From: Sporosarcina ureae
GTDB lineage: Bacteria > Bacillota > Bacilli > Bacillales_A > Planococcaceae
NCBI RefSeq assembly: GCF_002082015.1
Contig: NZ_CP015109.1
Coordinates: 2,385,001 to 2,449,000, forward strand
Direction: 5' to 3'
Length of the DNA: 64,000 nt
Below the pieces are notes generated by a model. It did not search any database and had not been told where the DNA came from. It worked only from the letters and a program-made list of their open reading frames with translations. Made by a program: the position numbers and the translations under genes. This document shows, one piece after another, positions 8,527 to 17,882 of this stretch; the stretch's first letter is position 1, and each line of letters starts with the position of its first letter.

Positions 8527-9492
8527 ATGAAACCAACAGTATATATCTGTCGAGAGATGCCAGAAGAAATGATCGCCCCCGTGCGTGAACATTACGAAGT
8601 ACGCATGTGGGAATCAACGAGTGAAGCCGTTCCTCGTGACGTCTTGCTTAAAGAAGTAGCTGACGTCGACGCGCTATGGACGGTTATCTCGGATCAAATC
8701 GATGAAGAAGTGCTAAACGCAGCGCCTTCCTTACAACTGATCGTCAATATGGCGGTGGGCTATAATCATATCGATGTCAAAGCGGCAGCGGCACGGAATA
8801 TTGTCGTGACGAATACACCCGATGTGCTGACAGAAACGACGGCGGATTTAGCTTTTGCTTTATTGATGGCTACGGCTCGTGATGTGATCGGCGCAGAGAA
8901 TATGTTGCGCGAAGGACGTTGGACATCATGGGAGCCACTTGGTTTCACGGGAACTGACGTCTACGGGGCGACTCTTGGTATCATCGGAATGGGCCGAATC
9001 GGTGAAGCGGTGATGAAACGTGCAAAAGGGTTCGATATGGACGTGCTGTATCACAATCGTAACCGCAAGTCCGAAATGGAAGATATGTATGGTTGTCGGT
9101 ATGCCCAGCTTCCGGATTTGCTTGCATCGTCTGATTTCGTGCTAATTTTAGTGCCGTATAGCGAAGAGACGAAAGGTATGATTGGGGAGAAAGAGTTGTC
9201 TCAGATGAAAGAGACGGGTATATTGATCAATGTTGCGCGTGGCGGAATTGTGGATGAAGACGCGTTGTTTGATGCGCTACGCACGAAGAAAATTCATGCG
9301 GCAGGGTTAGATGTCTTTGAGACGGAGCCTGTTCCGCTCGATCATCCGTTGCTGACGCTTCCGAATTTGACGGTGTTGCCGCATATTGGCAGTGCCACCG
9401 TGAAGACGCGCAAGGCGATGATGAAGCTGAACGTAGACGCATTGCTTGCGTTTGCGCAAGGAGAAGAGCCTAATCATCAGGTCCGTGGGTAG
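8527..9492 (+). CDS. D-isomer-specific 2-hydroxyacid dehydrogenase (glyoxylate/hydroxypyruvate reductase type)
   Basis: 321 residues from ATG at 8527 with AAAGGAGTG upstream; 13 bp after moaA. NAD(P)-dependent oxidoreductase with two Rossmann-like domains: GMGRIGEAVMKRA around residue 155 binds the cofactor, and the catalytic Arg, Glu and His are seen in INVARGG, FETEP and LPHIGSAT. The pattern is closest to glyoxylate/hydroxypyruvate (glycerate) reductases. It ends the molybdenum-cofactor operon but has no evident role in that pathway. Substrate not determinable from sequence alone. Confidence 0.88.
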   Translation: MKPTVYICREMPEEMIAPVREHYEVRMWESTSEAVPRDVLLKEVADVDALWTVISDQIDEEVLNAAPSLQLIVNMAVGYNHIDVKAAAARNIVVTNTPDVLTETTADLAFALLMATARDVIGAENMLREGRWTSWEPLGFTGTDVYGATLGIIGMGRIGEAVMKRAKGFDMDVLYHNRNRKSEMEDMYGCRYAQLPDLLASSDFVLILVPYSEETKGMIGEKELSQMKETGILINVARGGIVDEDALFDALRTKKIHAAGLDVFETEPVPLDHPLLTLPNLTVLPHIGSATVKTRKAMMKLNVDALLAFAQGEEPNHQVRG

Positions 9493-9565
9493 TCATGACG
9501 TGGGAACACTGTTGCGACGTTCCAGGTACGCTCCTACACTCCTCGTATCTGTCTTCAACAATCGA

Positions 9566-9612
9566 AAAAGAGACTAGCAAAGTCGTACATGCCGACTTTG
9601 CTAGTCTCTTTT
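9566..9612. terminator. Bidirectional terminator between converging units
   Basis: Twenty-base perfect arms (AAAAGAGACTAGCAAAGTCG and its complement) around a short loop, with A and T flanks on both sides. It serves both the moeA-to-dehydrogenase operon and the converging TetR gene. Confidence 0.92.
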
Positions 9613-9616
9613 GTTG

Positions 9617-10498
9617 TTATTGAGATTTATGGATGAACAGCCAAACTGCTGCGGATAATTCGATTGCCTGTAGCTGCAGTTCGGAGCCTTCGAAGGCTTC
9701 GCGAAATGAGCGTACGACGGATTCGAGTAAATACAGTCGAGGTGGATCAGATGATAGCTCGTCTACTAAAAATTGGCTGTATAACGATCCTTGACTTTCT
9801 TCTTCCGGTAACTCGTCAATGAATTTTTGCAAACTCTCGATCAACACTTCGCGTGTCATCGGATAAAACTCTGCGGCTGCTAACATGTCTTCTAGTAAGT
9901 TCTGCGACAGGAAGCGTGCGTCTCGTTCGATGATGTCCGGCACGATGACTTCCATTCGTTGCATAACGAACTCGACTAGTTTCATCGTGTCCATGTGTTC
10001 GGTAGTGGAACTTTTCCAGACGCTGAGTGCGTGTTGGATGAAGCCGAAAAGCAGCGACGCACAATCGTAAGCGTAAGGTTTTATTTCTTCACCGTAGACG
10101 TTAACGAGTCGTTTCGCAATCCATGCCAGTTCCCGGAAATGCATCTGTTTGACGAATTGACGTAGCTCGTCGTCAGGGGAATGCACGATAGTTTCAAACA
10201 ACGGTAGCAAGTTTTGTTCCCGGTTCGTTGTTAAACGAATTTCAATTTGTGCAGAAAGTAAGGCGGGGTCTGTAAGATCTTTACCGATCGCCAGCTCATT
10301 TCTTCGTAAGAAACTTATATAATAGGCATCGCGTAATATGGCCATTAGACATTCGTTTTTAGAAGAAAAATAATTATAGAACGTGCCTTTTGAAATTTGT
10401 GCTGCATCCAAAATGTCTTGAATGGATGTCGCATGAAAGCCTTTGTCGATGAATAATTGTTTCGCGATAAGCAATACGTGTCTTTTGCGGTCGTTCAT
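9617..10498 (-). CDS. TetR/AcrR-family transcriptional regulator
   Basis: 293 residues, long for the family (usually about 190-220). The N-terminal DNA-binding helix-turn-helix is typical: IAKQLFIDKGFHATSIQDIL then AAQISKGTFYNYFSSKNE. The remaining 230 residues are helical and lack recognisable motifs; they would form an unusually large ligand-binding domain. ATG at 10498 with AGGTGA upstream. Divergent from a multidrug-type MFS pump, so it is probably its repressor; see the palindrome at 10,623-10,651. Confidence 0.9.
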   Translation of the reverse strand: MNDRKRHVLLIAKQLFIDKGFHATSIQDILDAAQISKGTFYNYFSSKNECLMAILRDAYYISFLRRNELAIGKDLTDPALLSAQIEIRLTTNREQNLLPLFETIVHSPDDELRQFVKQMHFRELAWIAKRLVNVYGEEIKPYAYDCASLLFGFIQHALSVWKSSTTEHMDTMKLVEFVMQRMEVIVPDIIERDARFLSQNLLEDMLAAAEFYPMTREVLIESLQKFIDELPEEESQGSLYSQFLVDELSSDPPRLYLLESVVRSFREAFEGSELQLQAIELSAAVWLFIHKSQ

Positions 10499-10622
10499 AG
10501 AGAATCACCTGTAATTTTATTTTTTATACTGCGTGTACACTTTATATACTAATCTTAAAATATTGTCATATCAAGCTTTTAAATATTTTAAAATGTATTA
10601 GTTGTAATAAATGTACTGGCGG

Positions 10623-10651
10623 TATAAAATATACTTCTGACATATTTTATA
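10623..10651. promoter_or_regulatory. Perfect palindrome, candidate TetR operator
   Basis: Arms TATAAAATAT and ATATTTTATA are exact complements, separated by nine bases, and end 19 bp before the pump ATG. This is the strongest symmetric site in the 172-bp region between the TetR gene and the pump, and it sits where binding would block transcription or early elongation of the pump gene. Assignment to the adjacent TetR is inference. Confidence 0.65.
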
Positions 10652-10670
10652 TAGGTTATAGGAGGGTAAA

Positions 10671-12173
10671 ATGGTAGAATCATTAGAAATTAAAAAAATG
10701 CATGAAAAACCGCCTTATGGCATCATTGCCATATTGTTCATTGGTGCATTTGTAGCGATCTTGAATAATACGTTGCTGAATATCGCATTACCGGTCATTA
10801 TGGAAGAGTTCTCGATCACGCCATCAGCCGTTCAGTGGCTGACGACTGGTTATATGCTGGTCAACGGGATTATGATTCCGGCAAGTGCGTTTTTTATACA
10901 GAAGTTTACCAATAGAAGAATCTTTATTACAGCGATGGTGCTCTTTTCATTAGGGACGTTGATCGCAATCGTCGCACCGACATTTTCTTTGCTAGTAGTC
11001 GCACGTATGATCCAGGCATCTGGTTCCGCACTGATGATGCCGTTACTAATGAATGTCATGTTGACGGCTTTCCCGATTGAAAAGCGGGGAGCGGCACTGG
11101 GTATGTTTGGTCTCGTCATGTTCACGGCACCGGCAATTGGACCGACTTTATCCGGCTGGGTAGTAGAAAATTATTCGTGGCGGACATTGTTTGAGATTGT
11201 CTTGCCGATTTCCGTATTAACATTAGTTCTCGCTATCTTTAAACTTAAAAACATTACGCCGAATCGTGATGTACGCATCAATTTCCTGTCGTTAGTATTA
11301 TCGACGATCGGTTTTGGTGGTTTGCTGTACGGTTTCAGTTCTGCAGGTGAAAAAGGTTGGAGTTCCCCGCTCGTCTATGGCATGATCGCGCTTGGAACGG
11401 TAGCCCTTGTATTATTTATAGTAAGACAACTACGTATGAAAGAGCCGATGCTCGATTTTCGAATTTACAAACATCCGATGTTTGCACTTGCTTCCGTCAT
11501 ATCTATGGTGCTGGCAGTAGCGATGTTTTCCGGAATGATTTTGACACCGTTATATGTGCAAAATGTCCGAGGCATTTCACCGCTAGATGCAGGATTGCTG
11601 ATGTTGCCAGGTGCAGTTTTAATGGGCATCATGTCGCCTATTACGGGCCGTTTATTCGATAGATACGGTCCGCGAATATTAGTCTACACAGGACTGATTA
11701 TTTCCGTAATTGGTACATATTTAATGAGCCAGTTACAGATGGATACAGGTTATTATTATTTAATGGCAGTCTATACGTTCCGTATGTTCGGCATGTCCAT
11801 GGTCATGATGCCAGTTATGACAAACGGAATGAACTCGTTGCCGATGATCTCGAACCCGCATGGTACCGCCATGAATAACACATTGCAACAAGTTTCTGGT
11901 GCAATTGGTTCGGCATTGCTATTGACACTCATGACCAAACGATTGGATGCATCGGCAATGGCGCAAGCAAAGGATTTAGCCGCATCTGGAGTCGATGTGT
12001 CCACTATGACAGAAGAGATTGAACGTATGGCGATGCTCGACGGTGTCAATCACGCGTTCTTTGTTTCGACAGTGATTACAGTCTTCGCATTGATTCTCTC
12101 GTTGTTCATTAAACGGGTTATGCCACCTACTTCACCGTCTATTAATGGGGTGAAGGAACAGTCCGAAAAGTAG
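10671..12173 (+). CDS. DHA2-family (EmrB/QacA type) MFS drug exporter
   Basis: 500 residues with about 14 hydrophobic segments. Typical EmrB/QacA features: AFVAILNNTLLNIALPVI in TM1, QWLTTGYMLVNGIMIP in TM2, and the antiporter motif C region APAIGPTLSGWVVE in TM5. Such proteins exchange drugs or lipophilic cations for protons. Strong ribosome site GGAGGG 5 bp before the ATG. Divergent from a TetR regulator; resembles B. subtilis LmrB/MdtP-type pumps, but the substrate cannot be inferred. Confidence 0.92.
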   Translation: MVESLEIKKMHEKPPYGIIAILFIGAFVAILNNTLLNIALPVIMEEFSITPSAVQWLTTGYMLVNGIMIPASAFFIQKFTNRRIFITAMVLFSLGTLIAIVAPTFSLLVVARMIQASGSALMMPLLMNVMLTAFPIEKRGAALGMFGLVMFTAPAIGPTLSGWVVENYSWRTLFEIVLPISVLTLVLAIFKLKNITPNRDVRINFLSLVLSTIGFGGLLYGFSSAGEKGWSSPLVYGMIALGTVALVLFIVRQLRMKEPMLDFRIYKHPMFALASVISMVLAVAMFSGMILTPLYVQNVRGISPLDAGLLMLPGAVLMGIMSPITGRLFDRYGPRILVYTGLIISVIGTYLMSQLQMDTGYYYLMAVYTFRMFGMSMVMMPVMTNGMNSLPMISNPHGTAMNNTLQQVSGAIGSALLLTLMTKRLDASAMAQAKDLAASGVDVSTMTEEIERMAMLDGVNHAFFVSTVITVFALILSLFIKRVMPPTSPSINGVKEQSEK

Positions 12174-12178
12174 AATAA

Positions 12179-12217
12179 GAAGTTTCGTATGCTACTATGC
12201 ATGCGGAGCTTCTTTTT
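12179..12217 (+). terminator. Intrinsic terminator of the MFS pump gene
   Basis: GAAG...CTTC hairpin with 14-bp arms (three G-U pairs) followed by TTTTT. Confidence 0.75.
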
Positions 12218-12244
12218 AGTATGGTATAGTAAAAAGAAAAGGTT

Positions 12245-14107
12245 GTGTTCGATGTGATAGGGAATAAAGAAAAATGCCCATGCGGAAGTGGGGAAATCGT
12301 AGAGAACTGCTGCGGCAAAACAGATATGCCGGGCACAAACATAGTACAAGAAGAACTGAAGAAAGTATTAAACAGCTATTATGAAACTACATTATCTCCT
12401 GCTGAGATTCAATCATTGGAAGGATTGCTGAAAGAATGGGCAGGGCGTCTAGGTGAGTGGATGGAAGAAGAGGAACTCGTGACGAATGTCAGCGATTATT
12501 ATTTCTTCATCGTCCGCAAAGATCTATGGAGACGCCACCTCGTAAAAGCGCTGAACCGTACGCAAAATAGAGCGGTACGAGCTATATTGAAGAGCTGGCA
12601 GAATGCTTTCATTACGTTCGCAGAAGTAACGAAGGCGGATAAAGAAGTTTATCATATGAAAGAGATTCTTGGAGATGGCGAGTATTTATTAGCAAGAGAA
12701 GCAGGCGAGCCTGAAGACGTTCGCGCTATCATTGCCATCGTATTGGAAGAGATGCGCAATGATGAGCGCTGGGTCATGCCGATTTCTGCCATCGCAGTGA
12801 ATAAGCATATGAGTGATGAACTATTGACGCGTGTGCAAGATCTAGCTGAAACGAGTGAAGAAAAGAATAGCTTTGATTTCTTCAAGAAGCATCTTGTCGA
12901 CATTTACGAAGTCGTTTGCAAACTCGACGTTCAGACATTATCTGACGTAGTCGAGCAAAACTTTACACCATTACAACGTGAAGTAATAGAAATTCTGGAT
13001 GCTCAACTCGAAAAGGAAGAGCTATATCCGGGCGCGTATGAAATGGTACTGTCCTTGATGGCATACTACTTTACCGATCAAAATCCGAAGTTCCGTAAGC
13101 CGGAAGTACTCGCCGCGGCAGCGTTCCAATTGGCGGTCGACACGAATATGATGCCGAATACGTATACGCAAGCGGAAGTAGGGAAACTATTTGACGTGTC
13201 TGTTTCTTCATTCCGAAAGCATACGGATATTTTGCTAGAGAAGATTAAAGACCTTGAGAAAATGATGGCAGAAGGGAAGACCGGTGAAGCGTATCATATC
13301 GGTACCAATCCACTGCCGTCTGAGCAAATGAACTGGCAAGTGCATATGTTGACGCAAAAGCATAACTTCGATTCATTTGAAGAAGCGCAAGCATATATTC
13401 AAGAAGCTATTCAGCAACCGTTCGAGCCGGAAAACCAGCAACAAGAAGCGCAAATGCTTGGTTATATGGCGTACAATGCCGAAACGGTCGAACAGCGACA
13501 TGACTTCGCGGTAGGTGCTTATGGCGCGGACCCAACGAATGTCGATGCGTTATTACTTCAAGCGGAGCTGACAGATTCGAAGGACGAGCAGGAGAAGTTC
13601 TTTAAGCAAGCTATATTCTCTGGTGACAAACAGTTTGACAACCGTGCGGAAGATGCGTGGAAGTTTGCACCGAATCGTCCGTATTTACGTAGTTTGATGC
13701 AGTACGGTGTATGGCTCTATGAGCAAGATCGTTTTGTTGAAGCGAGCGAGACGTTGTTGCGCCTGCTGTCGCTCGACCTCTATGATCATCAAAGTGCACG
13801 GTACTTGGCGATTTCTTCATTGATTCACCAAGGAGAGATAGATCAAGCGGCCCAGGTTTTGGAAGCGAGTGCAGAAGTTTCTGAAAGCGATGCAACGTAT
13901 TGGTATTTGTCTTGGTTAGTGGAGATGGAGCGTGCGAAAGGGAAGTCTTCGGAACGTGCTTTGGAGTTGTTTGCTAAGGCAGAGCAGTTGAATCCACATG
14001 TAAGTAAGTTGATGGAGATGGCTGTGGAGAAGATGAGTTATCCGAAGAGCGTGGCGCTTACGCCTGGTAGTCATGAGGAAGCACATTATATTTGGTATTT
14101 GCTGTAA
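12245..14107 (+). CDS. SEC-C metal-binding and TPR-repeat protein
   Basis: 620 residues. The N-terminus carries a zinc-binding SEC-C motif (KCPCGSGEIVENCCGK) like the one at the end of SecA. A long helical central region follows, with a helix-turn-helix-like stretch near residue 310 (TQAEVGKLFDVSVSSFRKH), and residues from about 390 to the end look like tetratricopeptide repeats (for example ALLLQAELTDSKDEQEKFFKQA, split by turns). Probably a cytoplasmic adaptor; function unknown. Start GTG at 12245; an alternative in-frame GTG is at 12254. A TATAGT -10-like box lies just upstream. Stands alone between terminators. Confidence 0.75.
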   Translation: MFDVIGNKEKCPCGSGEIVENCCGKTDMPGTNIVQEELKKVLNSYYETTLSPAEIQSLEGLLKEWAGRLGEWMEEEELVTNVSDYYFFIVRKDLWRRHLVKALNRTQNRAVRAILKSWQNAFITFAEVTKADKEVYHMKEILGDGEYLLAREAGEPEDVRAIIAIVLEEMRNDERWVMPISAIAVNKHMSDELLTRVQDLAETSEEKNSFDFFKKHLVDIYEVVCKLDVQTLSDVVEQNFTPLQREVIEILDAQLEKEELYPGAYEMVLSLMAYYFTDQNPKFRKPEVLAAAAFQLAVDTNMMPNTYTQAEVGKLFDVSVSSFRKHTDILLEKIKDLEKMMAEGKTGEAYHIGTNPLPSEQMNWQVHMLTQKHNFDSFEEAQAYIQEAIQQPFEPENQQQEAQMLGYMAYNAETVEQRHDFAVGAYGADPTNVDALLLQAELTDSKDEQEKFFKQAIFSGDKQFDNRAEDAWKFAPNRPYLRSLMQYGVWLYEQDRFVEASETLLRLLSLDLYDHQSARYLAISSLIHQGEIDQAAQVLEASAEVSESDATYWYLSWLVEMERAKGKSSERALELFAKAEQLNPHVSKLMEMAVEKMSYPKSVALTPGSHEEAHYIWYLL

Positions 14108-14117
14108 TGCATGTAGG

Positions 14118-14161
14118 CCGTCACGGCGAGTTGGAAGTTCCGACTTGCTGTGGCGGTTTTT
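14118..14161 (+). terminator. Intrinsic terminator after the SEC-C/TPR gene
   Basis: CCGTCACGGCGAGT pairs with ACTTGCTGTGGCGG (three G-U pairs), followed by TTTTT. Array 2 starts 89 bp further on. Confidence 0.75.
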
Positions 14162-14249
14162 GGCATTGGTGAGCAGTAGGGCTTGATCTGCATGACGACA
14201 TTGCCTTCCCCTTACGATCATCTAGTATCGTTTTCTTTAGGGGGAGAAA

Positions 14250-14382
14250 CGCTCATACTTTCATCTACGCGCTCATACTTCCACGACATCCGCTCATACA
14301 TCTCTAATAGTCGCTCTATGATCGCACTAGAGCGCTCTATCAGCCCGTTTAACCGCTCTATGAAATGAGTCAAGCGCTCTAA
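14250..14382 (+). repeat. 21-bp phased repeat array 2 (7 core copies)
   Basis: Cores at 14250, 14270, 14291, 14312, 14333, 14354 and 14375: three CGCTCATA, three CGCTCTAT and one CGCTCTAA. One step is 20 bp, the other five are 21 bp. It is the shortest array of the family and the only one not between convergent genes; it lies between the SEC-C/TPR gene and the lysine-degradation operon, both on the plus strand. The rest of the 14,108-14,520 gap holds the terminator and about 130 bp of promoter-region sequence without further recognisable structure. Confidence 0.9.
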
Positions 14383-14520
14383 GCCTGTCACCCATTCTTG
14401 CCCATCAAGTTCATTTTTCCCGAATATGTCTAGCTAAAGAGGAATAGGATGATATATTGTCGAACAATTCTAATAGGGATTACTTACGAAAACTATATGG
14501 AGTAGAGAGGAGTAGTTTTG

Positions 14521-15996
14521 ATGAAGCTGACGAATTATATTGATGGTGTTTGGCAGAAGGAAGCCGCTAGTTATACCGCTGTATTGAATCCAGCGAATGG
14601 GGAAGAGTTGGCGCAGGTGCCTTTGTCGACCGAGGATGAAGTGGGGCAGGCGGTGACTGCGGCGAAGAGGGCGCAAAGGAAGTGGGCTTTGGTGCCGGCG
14701 CCTAAGCGTGCGGACTATCTCTATGAAATTGGCCGTATAATGAAAGATAAGAAAGAACATTTAGCGCACGTGTTGACGAAGGAAATGGGTAAGGTAATAG
14801 AAGAGGCGCGTGGTGAAGTGCAAGAGGGAATCGACATGGCGTTTTACATGGCTGGTGAGGGTCGACGGTTGTTTGGTGAAACCGTTCCGTCGGAGTTGCA
14901 AGATAAATTCGCGATGAGCGTTCGTGCACCGATTGGCGTGGTCGGCTTGATTACGCCGTGGAATTTCCCTATTGCGATTGCTACGTGGAAATCGTTTCCG
15001 GCGATGGTGGCAGGGAATACATTCATTTGGAAACCGGCGACGGAAACTCCGATGATGGCATATGAAATGGCATTGATTTTTGAAGAGGTTGGTTTGCCGC
15101 ATGGCGTGGCGAATATCGTCTTTGGTTCAGGATCAGACGTTGGTACTGCGCTAATCGAACATCCCGACGTACGCGTTATTTCGTTTACTGGCTCGACGGA
15201 AACAGGTCGACACGTGGCGGAATTAGGCGGACGTCACTTGAAGAAAGTGTCCCTTGAAATGGGCGGCAAGAACGCGGTCATCGTGCTGGAAGATGCAGAT
15301 ATCGAGCTAGCGGTAGAAGGTATTTTATGGAGCGCATTTGGAACGGCAGGACAACGCTGTACAGCTTGTAGTCGGGTCATCGTTCATCAAGATGTAAAAG
15401 AAGAGTTGCAAAAACGTCTGCTAGAAAGCATGAAAGACCTGACGATGGGCGACGGACTGGACGAAACCGTGAAAGTCGGTCCGGTGATCAATGAAAAAGC
15501 GCTGGAGAAAATCCAACGCTATATTGAAATTGGCAAAGAGGAAGGTGCAAGTCTAGTGGCGGGTGGACAGGTGCTGAATGAAGGCCGATTCGCTACTGGA
15601 CATTATATTGAACCTACATTGTTTACGGATGTCGCATGGGATAGCCGACTCGCACAGGAAGAAATTTTCGGCCCGGTAGTGTCATTGATTACGGTCAGCA
15701 GTCTGGACGAAGCGATCGAAGTGAATAACAGCGTTGCATATGGCTTGTCCAGTTCTATTTTCTCGCAAGACGTCAATAACGTGTTCCGCGCACAACGTGA
15801 TTTAGATACAGGTATTGTCTATATCAATGCAGGGACAACGGGTGCGGAAATTCATTTGCCGTTTGGTGGAACGAAGGGAACGGGGAACGGTCATCGTGAC
15901 TCTGGAGTTGCGGCGCTCGATGTCTTTACGGAATGGAAGAGCATTTACGTCGATTACAGCGGCAAGTTACAACGTGCGCAAATCGATACGGAATGA
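14521..15996 (+). CDS. NAD(P)-dependent aldehyde dehydrogenase, probable alpha-aminoadipate-semialdehyde dehydrogenase
   Basis: 491 residues from ATG at 14521 (GAGAGGAG upstream; a TTG three bases earlier is less likely). All ALDH superfamily hallmarks are present: TPWNFPIA around residue 145, FTGSTETGR around 225, the general-base Glu in LEMGGKN near 250 and the catalytic Cys in [12 protein letters not shown] near 285. It is followed 25 bp later by lysine 6-dehydrogenase, whose product (allysine / delta-1-piperideine-6-carboxylate) is an aldehyde; oxidation to alpha-aminoadipate is therefore the likely reaction. Substrate assignment is inferred from the neighbour. Confidence 0.88.
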   Translation: MKLTNYIDGVWQKEAASYTAVLNPANGEELAQVPLSTEDEVGQAVTAAKRAQRKWALVPAPKRADYLYEIGRIMKDKKEHLAHVLTKEMGKVIEEARGEVQEGIDMAFYMAGEGRRLFGETVPSELQDKFAMSVRAPIGVVGLITPWNFPIAIATWKSFPAMVAGNTFIWKPATETPMMAYEMALIFEEVGLPHGVANIVFGSGSDVGTALIEHPDVRVISFTGSTETGRHVAELGGRHLKKVSLEMGGKNAVIVLEDADIELAVEGILWSAFGTAGQRCTACSRVIVHQDVKEELQKRLLESMKDLTMGDGLDETVKVGPVINEKALEKIQRYIEIGKEEGASLVAGGQVLNEGRFATGHYIEPTLFTDVAWDSRLAQEEIFGPVVSLITVSSLDEAIEVNNSVAYGLSSSIFSQDVNNVFRAQRDLDTGIVYINAGTTGAEIHLPFGGTKGTGNGHRDSGVAALDVFTEWKSIYVDYSGKLQRAQIDTE

Positions 15997-16021
15997 ATTC
16001 ACAGGAAGAAGGGATGAGCAG

Positions 16022-17170
16022 ATGAAAGTTGTGGTATTAGGTGCAGGATTAATGGGAAAAGAAGTTGTGCGTGATTTAGTCAAGCAAGACGAAGTGAGAA
16101 AAGTGTATCTCGCAGACCGCGCGATTCGGCAGGCGGAAGATTTCGCTGAAGAACTAATGAATGAAAAGCTCGATATTTTATTACTCGATGCGACGAATGA
16201 AGAGCAACTGAGCGACGTTATCGGGCTTGGAGATATCGTCGTCAACGCACTGTTTTATACTTTCAATGAAGCGGTCGCCCGCTGTGCAGTAGAGCGAGGC
16301 GTACATGTTGTCGACCTAGGCGGACATATCGGTGGCGCAACGGAAAAAGTGCTTGCATTAAATGAACGGGCTGCCGCAAAAGGTGTGACATTGATTCCAG
16401 ATCTCGGTGTAGCACCCGGTATGATTAATATTCTGTCAGGATACGGTGCGTCGTTACTCGACGAAACGAAGTCGATTAAACTGTACGTAGGCGGAGTTCC
16501 GGTTAAACCCGAGCCACCACTGGATTATAACGTTGTCTTTTCGTTGGAAGGATTATTCGATCATTATACCGATTCATCGCGCGTTATGCGAAATGGTGAA
16601 GTGAAGGAATTGCCTTCATTATCGGAAATCGAAACGCTAGAATTCGATGGCTATGGCGAAATGGAGGCCTTCCATACGTCAGGTGGTACGTCGACGATGC
16701 TCGACTCATTCCCTACCGTCGACACGCTAGAATACAAGACAATCCGCTATCCGGGTCATGCTGAAAAGGCGCGGCTATTAGTTGATCTCGGTTTACTGTC
16801 TAGAGATTCTACTATTCAGGTAGATGGTAGACCGTTACGTGTGCGCGACGTCATGCTCGCTCATTTGACACCGCAATTGCACCTGAGAGACAAATCGGAC
16901 GCTGTCTTACTTCGCGTCATAGTGAGCGGTACGAAAGACGAACAGCCGCAGACGGTCACGTTTAATATGATTACGGAAAAGGATCAGAATACGAACGAAA
17001 CCGCTATGGCACTTGCGACGGCCAACACTATTTCTGTCGTAGCGCAAATGATCGGCAACGGAGTTATCACAAAAAGAGGTGCTTATCCACCGGAAAATAT
17101 TGTGCCTGGCGAACTGTATATCGCGGAAATGAAGAAACGTGGAGTGGTTATTGACGTACAACAGGCCTGA
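16022..17170 (+). CDS. lysDH: L-lysine 6-dehydrogenase (saccharopine-dehydrogenase fold)
   Basis: 382 residues from ATG at 16022, with AAGGGATG upstream; the longer open frame reaching back into the aldehyde dehydrogenase is not needed. NAD-dependent epsilon-deamination of lysine to allysine. The N-terminal Rossmann motif [11 protein letters not shown], the [13 protein letters not shown] and [19 protein letters not shown] segments, [20 protein letters not shown] and the C-terminal EMKKRGV closely match what I recall of Geobacillus stearothermophilus LysDH. True saccharopine dehydrogenases differ in these stretches. Operonic with the aldehyde dehydrogenase, a GNAT protein and an acyl-CoA dehydrogenase. 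Confidence 0.88.
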   Translation: MKVVVLGAGLMGKEVVRDLVKQDEVRKVYLADRAIRQAEDFAEELMNEKLDILLLDATNEEQLSDVIGLGDIVVNALFYTFNEAVARCAVERGVHVVDLGGHIGGATEKVLALNERAAAKGVTLIPDLGVAPGMINILSGYGASLLDETKSIKLYVGGVPVKPEPPLDYNVVFSLEGLFDHYTDSSRVMRNGEVKELPSLSEIETLEFDGYGEMEAFHTSGGTSTMLDSFPTVDTLEYKTIRYPGHAEKARLLVDLGLLSRDSTIQVDGRPLRVRDVMLAHLTPQLHLRDKSDAVLLRVIVSGTKDEQPQTVTFNMITEKDQNTNETAMALATANTISVVAQMIGNGVITKRGAYPPENIVPGELYIAEMKKRGVVIDVQQA

Positions 17171-17248
17171 TACAGTATATACTGGTAGGAAAGCGTGGAT
17201 TTAGATCTCAACAGACCATCTCCTCGTATGTCTAAGGAGTGAAGTACT

Positions 17249-17857
17249 ATGCAACACCAAACATTAAATACATCACAGATGGGATTACAGCATCTCGCAA
17301 CGAATCGACGGACGTTGAACAGATTATTTAAATTTGTGCTAGAAGACTTTGGATTTCTCGATCATATTCCGTTCCCGATTATGCGCAAAGCACTGAAGAA
17401 AAATATTTTGCGTGCAGTCTATTTGACGGACGGCATCAACATTTACGGCTATGCTATCTATCAGGAAATCCCGAAATATGGCGGTATTCACGTACTTTAC
17501 TTGGCAATAGCACCGGAATTCCGTTCATATGGATTAGGCAGCGTCATGCTTCGTCGTCTGGATGCGTTATCGCCAGCGGGAATTTTACTTGAAGTGGAAG
17601 ACCCCGACTTTTCCCGAAATGAAGAGGAATTATCGATTCGGACACGACGTATCGCATTTTATGAACGCAATGGACTGACGCTGGATCCAACGGTGAAGTT
17701 AACCAATTTCAAGCACCCGTTATTATTAATGACTACGTCAGCACTGCCCGCATTAAACGAGCGTCAGTTCCGTAAGTTTTATCGACAGTTGTATAATCGT
17801 GTATACCGCATACCAGTAGGGCAAATTGCGGTGAACGCACGCATCGAAAAAGCCTAG
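17249..17857 (+). CDS. GNAT-family N-acetyltransferase
   Basis: 202 residues. The acetyl-CoA binding signature is seen in LYLAIAPEFRSYGLGSVML (R-x-x-G-x-G loop) around residue 90, with a downstream AFYERNGL typical of GNAT folds. The substrate is unknown. It follows lysDH by 78 bp and precedes an acyl-CoA dehydrogenase by 25 bp; AAGGAGTG ribosome site 8 bp upstream of the ATG. Position suggests acylation of an amine in the lysine-derived pathway, but this is speculative. Confidence 0.8.
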   Translation: MQHQTLNTSQMGLQHLATNRRTLNRLFKFVLEDFGFLDHIPFPIMRKALKKNILRAVYLTDGINIYGYAIYQEIPKYGGIHVLYLAIAPEFRSYGLGSVMLRRLDALSPAGILLEVEDPDFSRNEEELSIRTRRIAFYERNGLTLDPTVKLTNFKHPLLLMTTSALPALNERQFRKFYRQLYNRVYRIPVGQIAVNARIEKA

Positions 17858-17882
17858 TTTCATTGTAAAGGAGGACACGAAG

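Noticed and set aside
15815-16021. N-terminal extension of lysine 6-dehydrogenase overlapping the aldehyde dehydrogenase
   Set aside because: The ATG at 16022 has a ribosome site and starts exactly at the Rossmann motif expected for the family.
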